A DNA stretch of 11,259 nucleotides, taken from Euperipatoides rowelli. Lineage: Eukaryota; Onychophora; Udeonychophora; Euonychophora; Peripatopsidae. Location: NCBI GenBank assembly GCA_003024985.2, contig PXIH01S0005453.1; one strand, given 5' to 3'. Below, piece by piece: positions 1 to 7,442 of the stretch; position 1 is the stretch's first letter; every line of letters starts with the position of its first letter. Both the position numbers and the translations under genes were made by a program. Under the pieces are notes generated by a model that saw only the letters and a list, made by a program, of their open reading frames with translations, searched no databases and was not told where the DNA came from.

Positions 1-13
1 ATACATACACACA

Positions 14-164
14 CTAGTTTGAAAGCCCATCAAAAATGATGGATACAGCAACATCTATGGACAGTAAATAGAGCAAAAATATCTTTGGGCGTCATCAGCT
101 CACCGAAGATGGCCGAACATCGTGACAGACATCATGACCAAACTTGCCTTTTATTATAGTTAGA
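14..164 (-). mobile_element. Non-autonomous HeliBat-like Helitron, copy B (complete ends)
   Basis: Read on the minus strand, this 151-bp unit begins TCTAACTATAATAAAAGG and ends in a hairpin (stem 27-32 with 37-42, 4-nt loop), a 9-nt spacer and CTAG at 17-14. The next host base on that strand is T. Helitrons are rolling-circle elements that start with TC, end with a short hairpin plus CTRR, and insert between A and T. The TATAATAAAAGG start resembles the HeliBat group as I remember it. There is no coding capacity, so any movement would need Rep/helicase supplied in trans. It is preceded head-to-tail by a second copy. Structural features are seen directly; the HeliBat affinity is from memory. 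Confidence 0.82.
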
Positions 165-304
165 AAAGCCCGTCAAAAAATGGACACAGTGACATCTATG
201 GACAGAAAATAGAGTGAAAACATCTTTGGGCATCATCGGCTCACCAAAGATGGCCGAGCAGCGTGGCAGACATCATGACCAAACTTGCCTTTTATTATAT
301 TAGA
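165..304 (-). mobile_element. Non-autonomous HeliBat-like Helitron, copy A (3' end clipped)
   Basis: This is a second copy of the same sequence, offset by about 141 bp and clearly diverged by point changes from copy B. On the minus strand it starts TCTAATATAATAAAAGGC, preceded by host A (t305), which matches the A|TC insertion rule. Its 3' end lacks the CAAACTAG tail of copy B: after GACGGGCTTT the sequence runs straight into the TC start of copy B. The pair therefore shares one outer A|TC start and one outer CTAG|T end, as expected for a tandem rolling-circle product or an insertion of one copy at the other's terminus. Confidence 0.8.
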
Positions 305-506
305 TAATAATTGATTTTTTTTCTTATAAGCGATTATCCATCATCGTACTTTGAAAAGAGTATGCTAATGACCTGAATTGTGCCTTCAACTAACGCTTTT
401 TGTCCAGTCTGGGCATGTGCACTTTAAGTAGTAGTAGTGTTCGTTGGAATTATAAATGCAAATAAATTTAATAAAAAGTGTAACTTTTAAATTGATTGCC
501 CTACAG

Positions 507-792
507 CAGGGGTTCCTAACCTTTTTATACCCTAAAGCACATTATAAAATACCGGTAGGATGGCGGGCACCATCTATATTTTGTGCAAATGTCAAAATGG
601 CTTAAAAGATGGAATTAAAGAGGTGGATTTACAAGAAAACAACTGCCTATAATTGGTTGCCTAACCATTTACAATCTAAATCATTGGGATCCGGGCGCTG
701 CCAAGTTAACGCGGACAAGCTTTAGTTTCATGGTTGAACACCATCGGGCACACACAAATTGGAGTCCGTGGGCACATGGGTGTGAACCCCTG
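507..792. mobile_element. hAT-type MITE (286 bp)
   Basis: The left end reads CAGGGGTTCCTAACCTTTTT and the right end, reverse-complemented, reads CAGGGGTTCACACCC. CAGGGGTT-type ends are the hallmark of many animal hAT (Charlie/Buster-like) short elements. Subterminal GGCGGGCACCATC (about 562-574) and ACCATCGGGCAC (740-751) are also typical in style. The 8-bp flanks (ccctacag and cccagtat) match only partly, so the target duplication is decayed or absent. No open frame is present inside. Confidence 0.68.
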
Positions 793-1409
793 CCCAGTAT
801 CCCTTCACTGCAAACTTTGCAAAAGTATGAAGATAAATACCAAACAAGACTGGGTGAGTTTCTAATTGATATCTAGTGGAGAATATTTTCTCGTCACATT
901 TAATGAGGGAACAAAGAGATAGAAAATAACAATGTACAATAAAAAGTTGTTATCTCAGAGGTCCACTACTTTGGAATTTGTGATAATTAAGGCATTGAAA
1001 TAGTTTAAAAATTGCCTCATTATCGTAGATGTTAAAAATAGAAGAAAATGTTAGAAATATATTATCACGGTGGCATTTATGGTATATAATGGAACTGTGA
1101 TAGTCGATTAGTCGGGTTATCTTTTGTGTTCAGGATAACTTTATTATCCCGATACCCAAAATAATTTCCTTATTAAGTTATTTGTATAACATAGTGAATA
1201 AATAATTTTATTATTTTTCTAATCGCCTCACGCTAACATACTAACAGAATTAATTATATGCTAATTAATCAATAATGACATCTGCTCATTGTGCATAATT
1301 AAGCCTGTTAAACAGGGCGTCCGGGAATTAAAGATAACGATTTAACATAACTCATGACCAAAAGTCGTATCCATTAACCGTTTGCTGCAATCTGTTCATC
1401 AACTCAAAA
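793..1409. other. Unassigned AT-rich stretch
   Basis: I see no gene, RNA or clear repeat here. At about 1312 the string CAGGGCGTCCGGGAATTAAA resembles the CAGGGTGTCC-style terminal repeat seen on some mariner/IS630-type elements. It could be the left end of the element whose transposase relic lies at 1947-2343, but no matching right end was found. Confidence 0.4.
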
Positions 1410-1590
1410 TTTATTTTTTGTTTTGTTCAATAGATGGCGCCACACAACATTTTTAATGCAAATGGCTTACATACAAGAAAAAGCACAATGTGTGCTGTGG
1501 CTGGCTGCAGCACACATTGTGTTTTTTCTTGTAAAGAGACCATTTAGATTAAAAATGTTATGTGGTGCCATCTATTGAACAAAAAATAAA
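1410..1590. mobile_element. Foldback MITE with very long inverted repeats
   Basis: Left arm 1410-1497 and right arm 1508-1590 are reverse complements over almost their whole length, around a 10-nt loop (1498-1507). The innermost 14 bp (1484-1497 with 1508-1521) and the outermost 13 bp (1410-1422 with 1578-1590) pair perfectly. The arms differ by point changes and a 5-nt insertion in the left arm. A TA at 1412-1413 and at 1587-1588 sits symmetrically and would suit a Tc1/mariner-type TA duplication, although the palindrome itself makes this ambiguous. The arms carry the ATAGATGGCGCCAC-type motif. It has no coding capacity. Confidence 0.85.
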
Positions 1591-1621
1591 CCAAATCTCC
1601 AGTAACNTCAAAATAACTCAA

Positions 1622-1861
1622 ATCTATCTAACTACCTACCTCCTTACCACCCTCTCTCCCTCCCTATCTACTTACTCCCTCCATAAGTCCCTAACTCCCT
1701 ATCTCCCACCCTACTTCATTTCCTCCCTCCCTCCTACCTCCCTCTCTCCCTTGCCTACTTAAATACCTCTCTCCTTGTCTACCTCCCTACTTACTTACCC
1801 CCTCTCTAATTTCCTATCACCGTGCCTATCTCCTTCCCTCCCTCCCTACCTTCTTACCTAC
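1622..1861. repeat. Degenerate polypyrimidine tract (CTAC/CTCC-rich)
   Basis: About 240 bp on the plus strand consist almost only of C and T with scattered A, in drifting 4-mers such as CTAC, CTCC and CCTC. It looks like an old tetranucleotide microsatellite. The apparent open frame through it is low-complexity (S/T/P/L-rich) and is not a gene. Confidence 0.8.
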
Positions 1862-1946
1862 ATTTTTTAGAGATTTGAATTTCAATTTTCAGGTTCATCT
1901 TCCAAAGCATAAATCAGTTTAGTATTATGATTTTTTTAATATTTAG

Positions 1947-2343
1947 CCTACAGGATTGTCAGAAATGATAGATGGGATGCTACAAANTGGGAAAGAACCA
2001 CCAGGTGGACTTACAATCAATGCATGGGTGACAACGTTTAAGAAGACTGGAGTTTACTGCAGGCTAAAGGTCAAGTTCATCATTCAACATCGTCTAACAC
2101 TGTGGAGTGTGTCAGGCTATCATTTCAACGTAGTCCACAGAAGTCTATAAATAATGCTGCACGACACCTACAGTTATCAAAATCGACTGTTCTTAAGACT
2201 CGAATACCAAACACTATATGTTCTCCAACAAAGGATATGCTGTATGATGCAAGGAATGAAATGGAGTTTCACCTTGATGTGCTGAGTGCAAACACATTTG
2301 AATCGATTGGTATGGTATGGGTTGATTTGAATCAAACAATGTA
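1947..2343 (+). pseudogene. Mariner/IS630-type transposase relic, catalytic middle deleted
   Basis: After an in-frame stop at 1944-1946, the first part reads TINAWVTTFKKTG, the first helix-turn-helix linker region of arthropod-type mariner/IS630 transposases. A one-base frameshift near 2057 moves the frame. The second part reads QAKGQVHHS, then VECVRLSFQRSPQKS and AARHLQLSKSTVLK, matching the familiar second helix-turn-helix (RSP.KS..AA..L.LS.STV). About 10 residues later it reads DMLYDARNEMEFHLDVL, which resembles the extreme C-terminus (ML..W.E..FRLDV) of the same family. The roughly 200 residues holding the DDE catalytic triad are therefore missing, with a junction near 2196-2220. The stop is at 2342-2344. 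One N base lies at 1987. Family assignment is by motif memory; the deletion and frameshift are seen directly. Confidence 0.75.
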
Positions 2344-2344
2344 A

Positions 2345-3225
2345 AAATGATCATGAATGCACAATTGTTTATTCATTAATTTGGGTTAGGATTGGGCATA
2401 ATTACTGATCCAATTTAAAGTCTAAAGGTTGGTTTGAAGATAAGGGCTATAAATTAAGCGGTAAGGTAGATGAATGATCCAGTCTTAATAACCAAGGTTC
2501 TCCCAATTAGAGTCTCATCGATGATTGACTGTTCCCATAGTAACTGTGCAATGGAGTTTCTATGCAGACACCTGTCACATATTTCTTTTATTTGGTTATA
2601 CCTCAGTAACTCACCTTTATACCATGTGGCATAACACTGTGGAAATCATTTATGCAAATGCCAAATATTGGGACTAATAAAACTTAGTAACGAAAGAGAG
2701 CCTTGGTTTGCCTCATCGTTTAAAATTATATTGTGATGAGCGACTTCTGTAGTCATCTGCTTCTCATCTGATTACGTGAGGAGATTTAATAATTTTTCTT
2801 GATAATATGCAGAATTGTTCAACTGGGTGTTATCAGCATAAATACGCTCTATAGATGGCAGAAATTAAATTTTACATCATTCGTACTTGAAAACTTCTCT
2901 GTGTTTATGAGAGACATTTAACATAAACTGACATCACATGTTACGAACGTCATGCTTCACAGTCTCAGATATTTTTTTTCGCTCACTGGAAACTAATTTA
3001 GCACTAAGCTGATGAGAAGGGCTGCATCTGGTCGAACATTTAGCAGATTAACCGTTATGAAGCCACAGGAATAATCATGCTCTTGATTTCCGTTGAAGCT
3101 GCACCTTAGGCGTTGGTGTTTTAAATGATTTATTTTCACTGCCAGCTCTTATGTGATTTTTTTTATAAAGTACACTATTGAATGGAACCTTTCAATGACA
3201 ACTAAGATGATAATTTATCCTCTCC
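2345..3225. other. Unassigned AT-rich stretch
   Basis: No gene, RNA or transposon end could be supported. Both strands were read for transposase and reverse transcriptase motifs without success. A 13-bp imperfect inverted repeat (2490-2502 with 2696-2708) is the only structure noted and may be chance. Confidence 0.4.
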
Positions 3226-3230
3226 AAAAT

Positions 3231-3266
3231 TTATAAAATAAAGTGATTTTATAAAATAAAGTGATT
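3231..3266. repeat. Short tandem repeat, 18-bp unit x2
   Basis: The unit TTATAAAATAAAGTGATT occurs twice back-to-back (3231-3248 and 3249-3266), identical in both copies. This looks like a recent local slip. Confidence 0.85.
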
Positions 3267-4500
3267 TTAAAATTTGTGAGGACCAAATAATGTTCTACAA
3301 AAGTAAACAACAACACAAAACACACCACATTATAAATCTTACATTTTAAAAACAAAAATTGGGAAGGCCTCTAGACTAGACCACAAAAAAAGTTAACTCA
3401 TCAGAGCTAAGAATTCAAATCAATGGAGAATAAAAAAATAGTCTAGTCAACTATGAAGAATTTTAATAGGTGAGGGTGGATTTTACATGGTAGCCTCATT
3501 TTCTAGTTTGTAAAAAAAAAGAATATAAACATGATAGGGTTAAAATGACAATTATGATTATTTACAAATTTCGAGTTGAAAGCAAACTGATAAGATAATT
3601 TTAGAAATTAATTAAATTTTTGAAAGGTGAGAAAGAGGAGATGAAGACCACGTTTGAAAATTATCTAGAACAAAAAAAAATACTCTTTTGTGAGAAATCT
3701 ATGTCTTGTGGTAAAAAAAAATGGTTAAAATAGTTAGGAGTAGGGGGGGGGGGAGGTAATATGTTCTCAACCCAACCTAAAATCATCACAAAAGGTTTAT
3801 ACTAGGTGACTAGGTCTATCTTAAATTTGTTAGCTAAGTTTTCGTTTCTCTAATATTGTTCACAAACATATTACATACTCATAGAGTGATTTTTTTTTTT
3901 TAAATATCCAATTTACATTAAATAAATTTTGATTATTTATGAAGTCGATTTTATTTTCTATAAGATCAGACAAAATATTTTATACAATAACAGGAAATCC
4001 TGCCATCTAGTATCTAATTTTTGAATTTATTTATAAATTTTTCTGATAAAATTAAAAAATAAATTATTTTGTTTTAAAAACTTGATTAATAGAATGCATT
4101 TACTGTAACTGTCGTATTTTTTTAAATAATCTCAATCCTACGCTCTTTTAGACGAGGGATCTTGAAAAGCTTCTTTGATTTCTTGGTTGAATATCCCGAT
4201 ATAATTCTAATCTTAATCTAATCTTAATCTTATATTAGTTCGAAATTAGATTTTAATGGTTTAAATTTAGACAAGTCTATTTTTCCAGAATAACAGATTA
4301 TTGCAATTCCTATAATTCTTCTCTGGCAAAATTCAATGACGTATTTTAGAACTCCTTAGAGTTTTTTTTTTTTCTTTAAAAAAATTGGAAGTGTAACATC
4401 ACGACACTTAAAAGATCTAATTACATTTATCATTTAGAATCTCTTAAGATGGGAGTGGGATGAGGCAAAGTGGAAACAGGGGGGTTTATAATGGAAATAA
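3267..4500. other. Unassigned AT-rich stretch with homopolymers
   Basis: This stretch holds A- and T-runs, a G-run near 3742, and a short TAATCT/TAATCTA repeat at 4208-4230. I recognise no coding relic on either strand. Confidence 0.4.
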
Positions 4501-4711
4501 ATGTTTTATATACAAAGAGCAAAGAGAGAATTTTCTAAGGCTGAAAATGATCAGGAGGATATAAATACATATATGTCGGACAGTAACTGTCTTTTAGCCC
4601 AAGTAAGTGGTCTCATGTCGTGCTCTTTTTCAATTTTTTTTCTTTTTCTTTTTTATATTTTCTTTAAAACCACATATAAATATACAATTCTACTACATTT
4701 CTAAACAATAC

Positions 4712-4866
4712 CTAAACCATCCATAAATCACCAAGCTTATATTTGAAAGATTCCACTGACTTTACTTCAAATACTTTTTCAGACAATTCATTCCAGAATA
4801 TTTGTAAAAAAAAACTTCTGACAGAACAATTTAGACCTATTAACAAATAATTTGAAGGCGTGACAA
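4712..4866 (-). pseudogene. CR1-like retrotransposon ORF2, C-terminal end
   Basis: On the minus strand the sequence reads HAFKLFVNRSKLFCQKFFF, then after a frameshift in the nine-T run (a 9-A run on the plus strand) FWNELSEKVFEVKSVESF and KYKLGDLWMV, ending at a stop (4714-4712). This is the characteristic C-terminal tail of CR1-clade ORF2 (TRGHS.KL.....RK.FFT.RVV..WN.LP..VVEA.S...FK..LD). The stop follows at the family's usual place, so the true 3' end of the ORF is kept. About 4620-4711 would then be 3' UTR. It lies downstream of, and in the same orientation as, the CR1-like fragments at 4881-5551. It is non-functional. Confidence 0.8.
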
Positions 4867-4880
4867 TGCTATAATAAAAA

Positions 4881-5309
4881 GTACATTTTTAACAAAAATG
4901 ATATTTTGAATTAGTTCATCTATTTGTCACCTGGGGGAGCTCATATCAAAATATTTAAGATTCTGTCTAAAGAAGACAGAGCATTTTGAAAAATTAAAAA
5001 ATAATCAGAGTGAGAATGATATAATTCAAAACCACACTTTTAGCCGAAATGATAGTTTGAATTAGTTCACCTATTTGTCACCTGGGGGAGCTCATATCAA
5101 AATATTTTAAGATTCTATCTAAAGATAGCAGAGCATTTGAAAAATTTAAAAATAATTGGAGTGAGAATGATATAATTCAAAGCCACACTTTTAGCAGAAA
5201 TGATATTTTGAATTAGTTCACCTATTTGTCACCTGGGTGAGCTCATATCAAAATATTTTAAGATTCTGTCCAAAGATGGCAGTGCATTTTGAAAAATTAA
5301 AAAATAATT
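4881..5309 (-). repeat. 151-bp tandem repeat (about 2.8 copies) derived from CR1-like ORF2
   Basis: A unit with a 151-bp period is repeated: the anchor CTATTTGTCACCTGGG starts at 4920, 5071 and 5222. The copies differ by scattered substitutions and one-base indels. On the minus strand, copy 1 reads RQNLKYFDMSSPR, a stop, then QIDELIQNIIF, which resembles the CR1 thumb region (YEERLKYL.L.SL..RR.RGDLI..FKII). The other two copies carry one extra A that shifts the frame. This is an expanded piece of a dead retrotransposon, not a functional satellite that I can identify. The CR1 origin of the unit is an inference from limited similarity. Confidence 0.7.
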
Positions 5310-5366
5310 AACATGATTTATAGACTTTTTCTCAACTTTCAAATCACTCCTGAAAAATGTTCATTT

Positions 5367-5399
5367 TGTGGCTTTGGATTATATCATTTTAACTCCCCC
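5367..5399. repeat. Inverted partial copy of the 151-bp unit
   Basis: The plus-strand string TGTGGCTTTGGATTATATCA here matches the reverse complement of the segment near 5165-5195 inside the tandem array (GTGGCTTTGAATTATATCAT on the minus strand), over about 30 bp with few differences. The array therefore carries a short foldback partner on its right side. Confidence 0.65.
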
Positions 5400-5458
5400 C
5401 CCCTCCTCATTTATATTTATGTTCTCATGTTATATTTTTAAAGAATTTCCTATTAAAG

Positions 5459-5551
5459 GTCAACCATATCATTAATGATTTTAAATAAGTGAATCATAAC
5501 TCCTCTAAGTGTTCTTCTTTTTAAAGAGTACAATACTTTAAAGTGGTTTAA
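5459..5551 (-). pseudogene. CR1-like reverse transcriptase thumb fragment
   Basis: The minus strand reads LNHFKVLYSLKRRTLRG followed by VMIHLFKIINDMVD without a stop. This matches the conserved CR1 segment L..L.L.SL..RR.RGDLI..FKIING..D. It is the same protein region that the 151-bp tandem units appear to represent, so the array and this fragment are either duplicates of one element or two elements of the same clade. It lies between the reverse transcriptase fragment at 6735-7377 and the C-terminal fragment at 4712-4866, in the correct order for one minus-strand element heavily disrupted by later insertions. Confidence 0.78.
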
Positions 5552-5786
5552 CAATGATTTTTTTTAATTGATTTATGTTTAGTTTTACTTAAAAATATTT
5601 GTTTAATTAATCAATTTGGAAAATTTAAATTGAAACATATAGAAATTTGCAGCTTTCTACGTTGTTTAAAAAAAATAAAACCCACAAGCTGACGTCAATT
5701 TGATGTAGCCAAAGGATAAAATCTTGCTGGGGGAAAATGCATATCTGGGATCCAGACGCTAGTCTTAATGTGAGAGCCTAAAACTC
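5552..5786. other. Unassigned AT-rich stretch
   Basis: No coding relic was recognised. A small hairpin TCTGG-GAT-CCAGA lies near 5744-5756, close to the left inverted repeat of the next feature. Confidence 0.35.
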
Positions 5787-6047
5787 GGATCCACTAAGTG
5801 ACAATAAATAACTGGATATTAGCATTATTTTATTATTTACAGTCCTAACCTTACCCTTACCCTGAACCGTAACTTCTACTATGTATTTAAAACATCGGTC
5901 TAGAAGGGGGGGGGGTATAATCTAGAGTCGAAATAATCCTTTTTTGTTCCATTTTGATAATTTTGAGCTATTTCCAGCCATTTGACCTATATGACTGAAA
6001 TAGATGTGCAGATTATAAAAACTCGGTAATTGTCACTTATTGGATCC
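5787..6047. mobile_element. Candidate short inverted-repeat element (261 bp)
   Basis: GGATCCACTAAGTGACAAT (5787-5805) is matched in inverse at 6029-6047 with one mismatch in 19 bp. The interval between is AT-rich, carries a C-rich degenerate run (5844-5872) and a G-run, and has no open frame. It has the size and architecture of a MITE. No target-site duplication is evident and I cannot assign a family. The region lies in the gap between CR1-like fragments, as a later insertion would. Confidence 0.45.
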
Positions 6048-6734
6048 CTTTTCTATCATCTCCTGTCCTTCATTACGTTATTGTTTTGAAAAATAGTCAA
6101 CCCATTATTACTTAAAGTTTTGAAGAAAAAATAAATAACAGAGAAAAAGTTACTTTCTTCCCATCAATATAAAATCCATAAAATTTTGAGATAATTCTTG
6201 GGATTGAAGTTGAAATCAATTTTAAGGGGAAAAAAACACCTTAAAATACAAGAAGGCTTTTGTACGTTATTAACTTGACACGATGAGAACAAAATGTTCA
6301 ACTATTATTTCCAAAGTTTTTAATAATATTTCTTAAACATTCTTAGAGATTATATTTTTTAATGCAAATAAAAACTGTTAAAAGTTTATTTTAAGCCTGC
6401 TGGTGTTTGTTTCGAGTTGCTTTTATAAAAACCACTGAGTCACCTTCTGCAGATCTACATTCTGATTGGTCTGTAAAGGAAACAGCCCCTATTCTGGTCT
6501 GACAACCCGTCAACCTACTATTACTGGAATCTGTGGAAGATTTTTCTGTCAAATTTCAACATATGAAGGGTTGATATATTGATACATATTGAATAAAAGT
6601 AGAAATTTGATGCATTTATGGACCGAATATAACAAATTGATTAATACAAGCATTTTTTTTTTTTACAAAAATACACATAAATCAATGAAGTTGAATAGCC
6701 ATTGATAAACCACTGTAAGCCTATCTAAATATTG
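6048..6734. other. Unassigned stretch
   Basis: No convincing gene, RNA or repeat was found. It probably contains decayed CR1-like sequence linking the fragments on either side, but I cannot show that from motifs. Confidence 0.35.
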
Positions 6735-7377
6735 TTATTCTCCTAAGCCTATAACAATTTTAGTATTTTCACTTTTTCTAATAAATCTACAGAAAAACCC
6801 TTCTAGTCCGAATTAATCTGGACCAAGCCCTGTTTGGATTGCCAAGTTGTTTGGATTGTACAGAATTTCTATAATTTAATTCATTAAAAAAAAAAATCTA
6901 ATAGGCTGCAGGATAATGGTAGGTCTGAGATTCAGAGGCTAGAGTACTAATGTATGGATCTCAGACCTACCATTGGCTTTCAGCCTGTTAAATGATCCAA
7001 AAAATAAAAATTTTATTTTATTTTTATGTTCGGACTGGGCAGACTTTCGAACTGGAAGGGTTCCAACTGGCGGGGTTTTACTGTATATCTGTTCTTTAAT
7101 TAAATGACCAATACTCTACACGGCATTCTAAATGTAGCCTCACAAATGATTTCTATAAAGGAACAACTACTCTACATTTCTACTTTCTATAGTACTTTAT
7201 AACATACTTAACATTCTATTGGCTTTCTTACGCATTCTATCGACTTCAGTGCACTGGTTTGTTGGTTTTAAAGAAGCATGTATCAAAATCCCTAAATCCC
7301 TAGTTACTTCAATTTTTTGAATCCACTAACATTCATATAAAATTTATGCTTCGTATTATTCCTACTTAAATACATTA
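6735..7377 (-). pseudogene. CR1-like reverse transcriptase fragment, split by a MITE
   Basis: Reading the minus strand from 7377, the motifs in order are VMYLSRNNTKHKFYMN, VTRDLGILIHASLKPTNQC, RKKANRMLSM, VRLHLECRVEYWSFN, then after the MITE at 6790-7083, DLLEKVKILKL. These match the CR1-clade order KVMH.G..NP...Y, E.DLGV.I...LKPS.QC, A.KANR.LG, VRPHLEY..Q.WSP, DI.LLE.VQRR. The region lies C-terminal to the RT catalytic FADD box, which is not in the window. Stops and frameshifts are scattered through it. Past about 6735 the similarity fades. Its upstream end coincides with a Helitron CTAG terminus at 7378, so the 5' portion is missing or displaced. Confidence 0.85.
6790..7083. mobile_element. 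Pogo/Tigger-type MITE (294 bp) with TA duplication
   Basis: The left end is CAGAAAAACCCTTCTAGTCC and the right end, reverse-complemented, is CAGTAAAACCCCGCCAGTTG. CAGTAAAACC ends are typical of pogo/Tigger elements of the Tc1/mariner superfamily, which duplicate TA. TA is present at 6788-6789 and at 7084-7085. Inside is a strong hairpin: 17 bp at 6915-6931 pair perfectly with 6958-6974, with AGGCTG/CAGCCT (6903-6908 with 6981-6986) outside it. It has no coding capacity. It sits inside the CR1-like relic, and its excision in silico rejoins the RT motif in frame. Confidence 0.9.
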
Positions 7378-7442
7378 CTAGTGAAGTAGCCCGTTACACG
7401 GGCATCAACCATTATTTTTGTTTAAGCCCTTTTTATCTAAGA
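7378..7442 (-). mobile_element. Helitron 3' terminus, possibly a 65-bp minimal Helitron
   Basis: On the minus strand the 3' end is a perfect 6-bp hairpin (GCCCGT/ACGGGC, 7389-7394 with 7398-7403), a 7-nt spacer and CTAG at 7381-7378, followed by T. This is a textbook Helitron terminus and, like the end at 14, it carries a GCCC-type hairpin. Only 65 bp upstream on the same strand, TCTTAGATAAAAAGGGC (from 7442) resembles the TCTAATATAATAAAAGGC start of the Helitrons at 14-304. If real, the element is almost nothing but its two ends. The base before TC is C rather than the expected A, so the 5' boundary is doubtful; the 3' boundary is firm. Confidence 0.62.

Noticed and set aside
1105-1160. GGTTATC...GATAAC hairpin with a nearby CCCGATA
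   Set aside because: The stem is only 6-7 bp with a 12-nt loop and has no supporting context.
1562-1762. Open frame through the CT-rich tract
   Set aside because: The composition is a product of the pyrimidine repeat, and it includes an N.
2490-2708. 13-bp imperfect inverted repeat (2490-2502 with 2696-2708) as a MITE
   Set aside because: It is short, has one mismatch, no extension outward or inward and no TSD, and could be chance in an AT-rich sequence.
3010-3045. CTGATGAG followed by GTCGAAC, reminiscent of a hammerhead ribozyme core
   Set aside because: The second core box is GAAC rather than GAAA and stem II does not pair beyond two bases; no stems I or III could be drawn.
4501-4704. 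67-codon open frame followed by a donor-like GTAAGT near 4602
   Set aside because: There is no family similarity, its end is low-complexity F/L-rich sequence, and it overlaps the likely 3' UTR of the minus-strand CR1-like relic.
4881-5309. Regularly spaced repeats that might suggest a CRISPR array
   Set aside because: The whole 151-bp unit is repeated, with no unique spacers, and it resembles a retrotransposon coding fragment in an animal genome.
5844-5872. CCTAACCTTACCCTTACCC run as an interstitial telomere
   Set aside because: The units are too few and too irregular for TTAGGG or TTAGG repeats.
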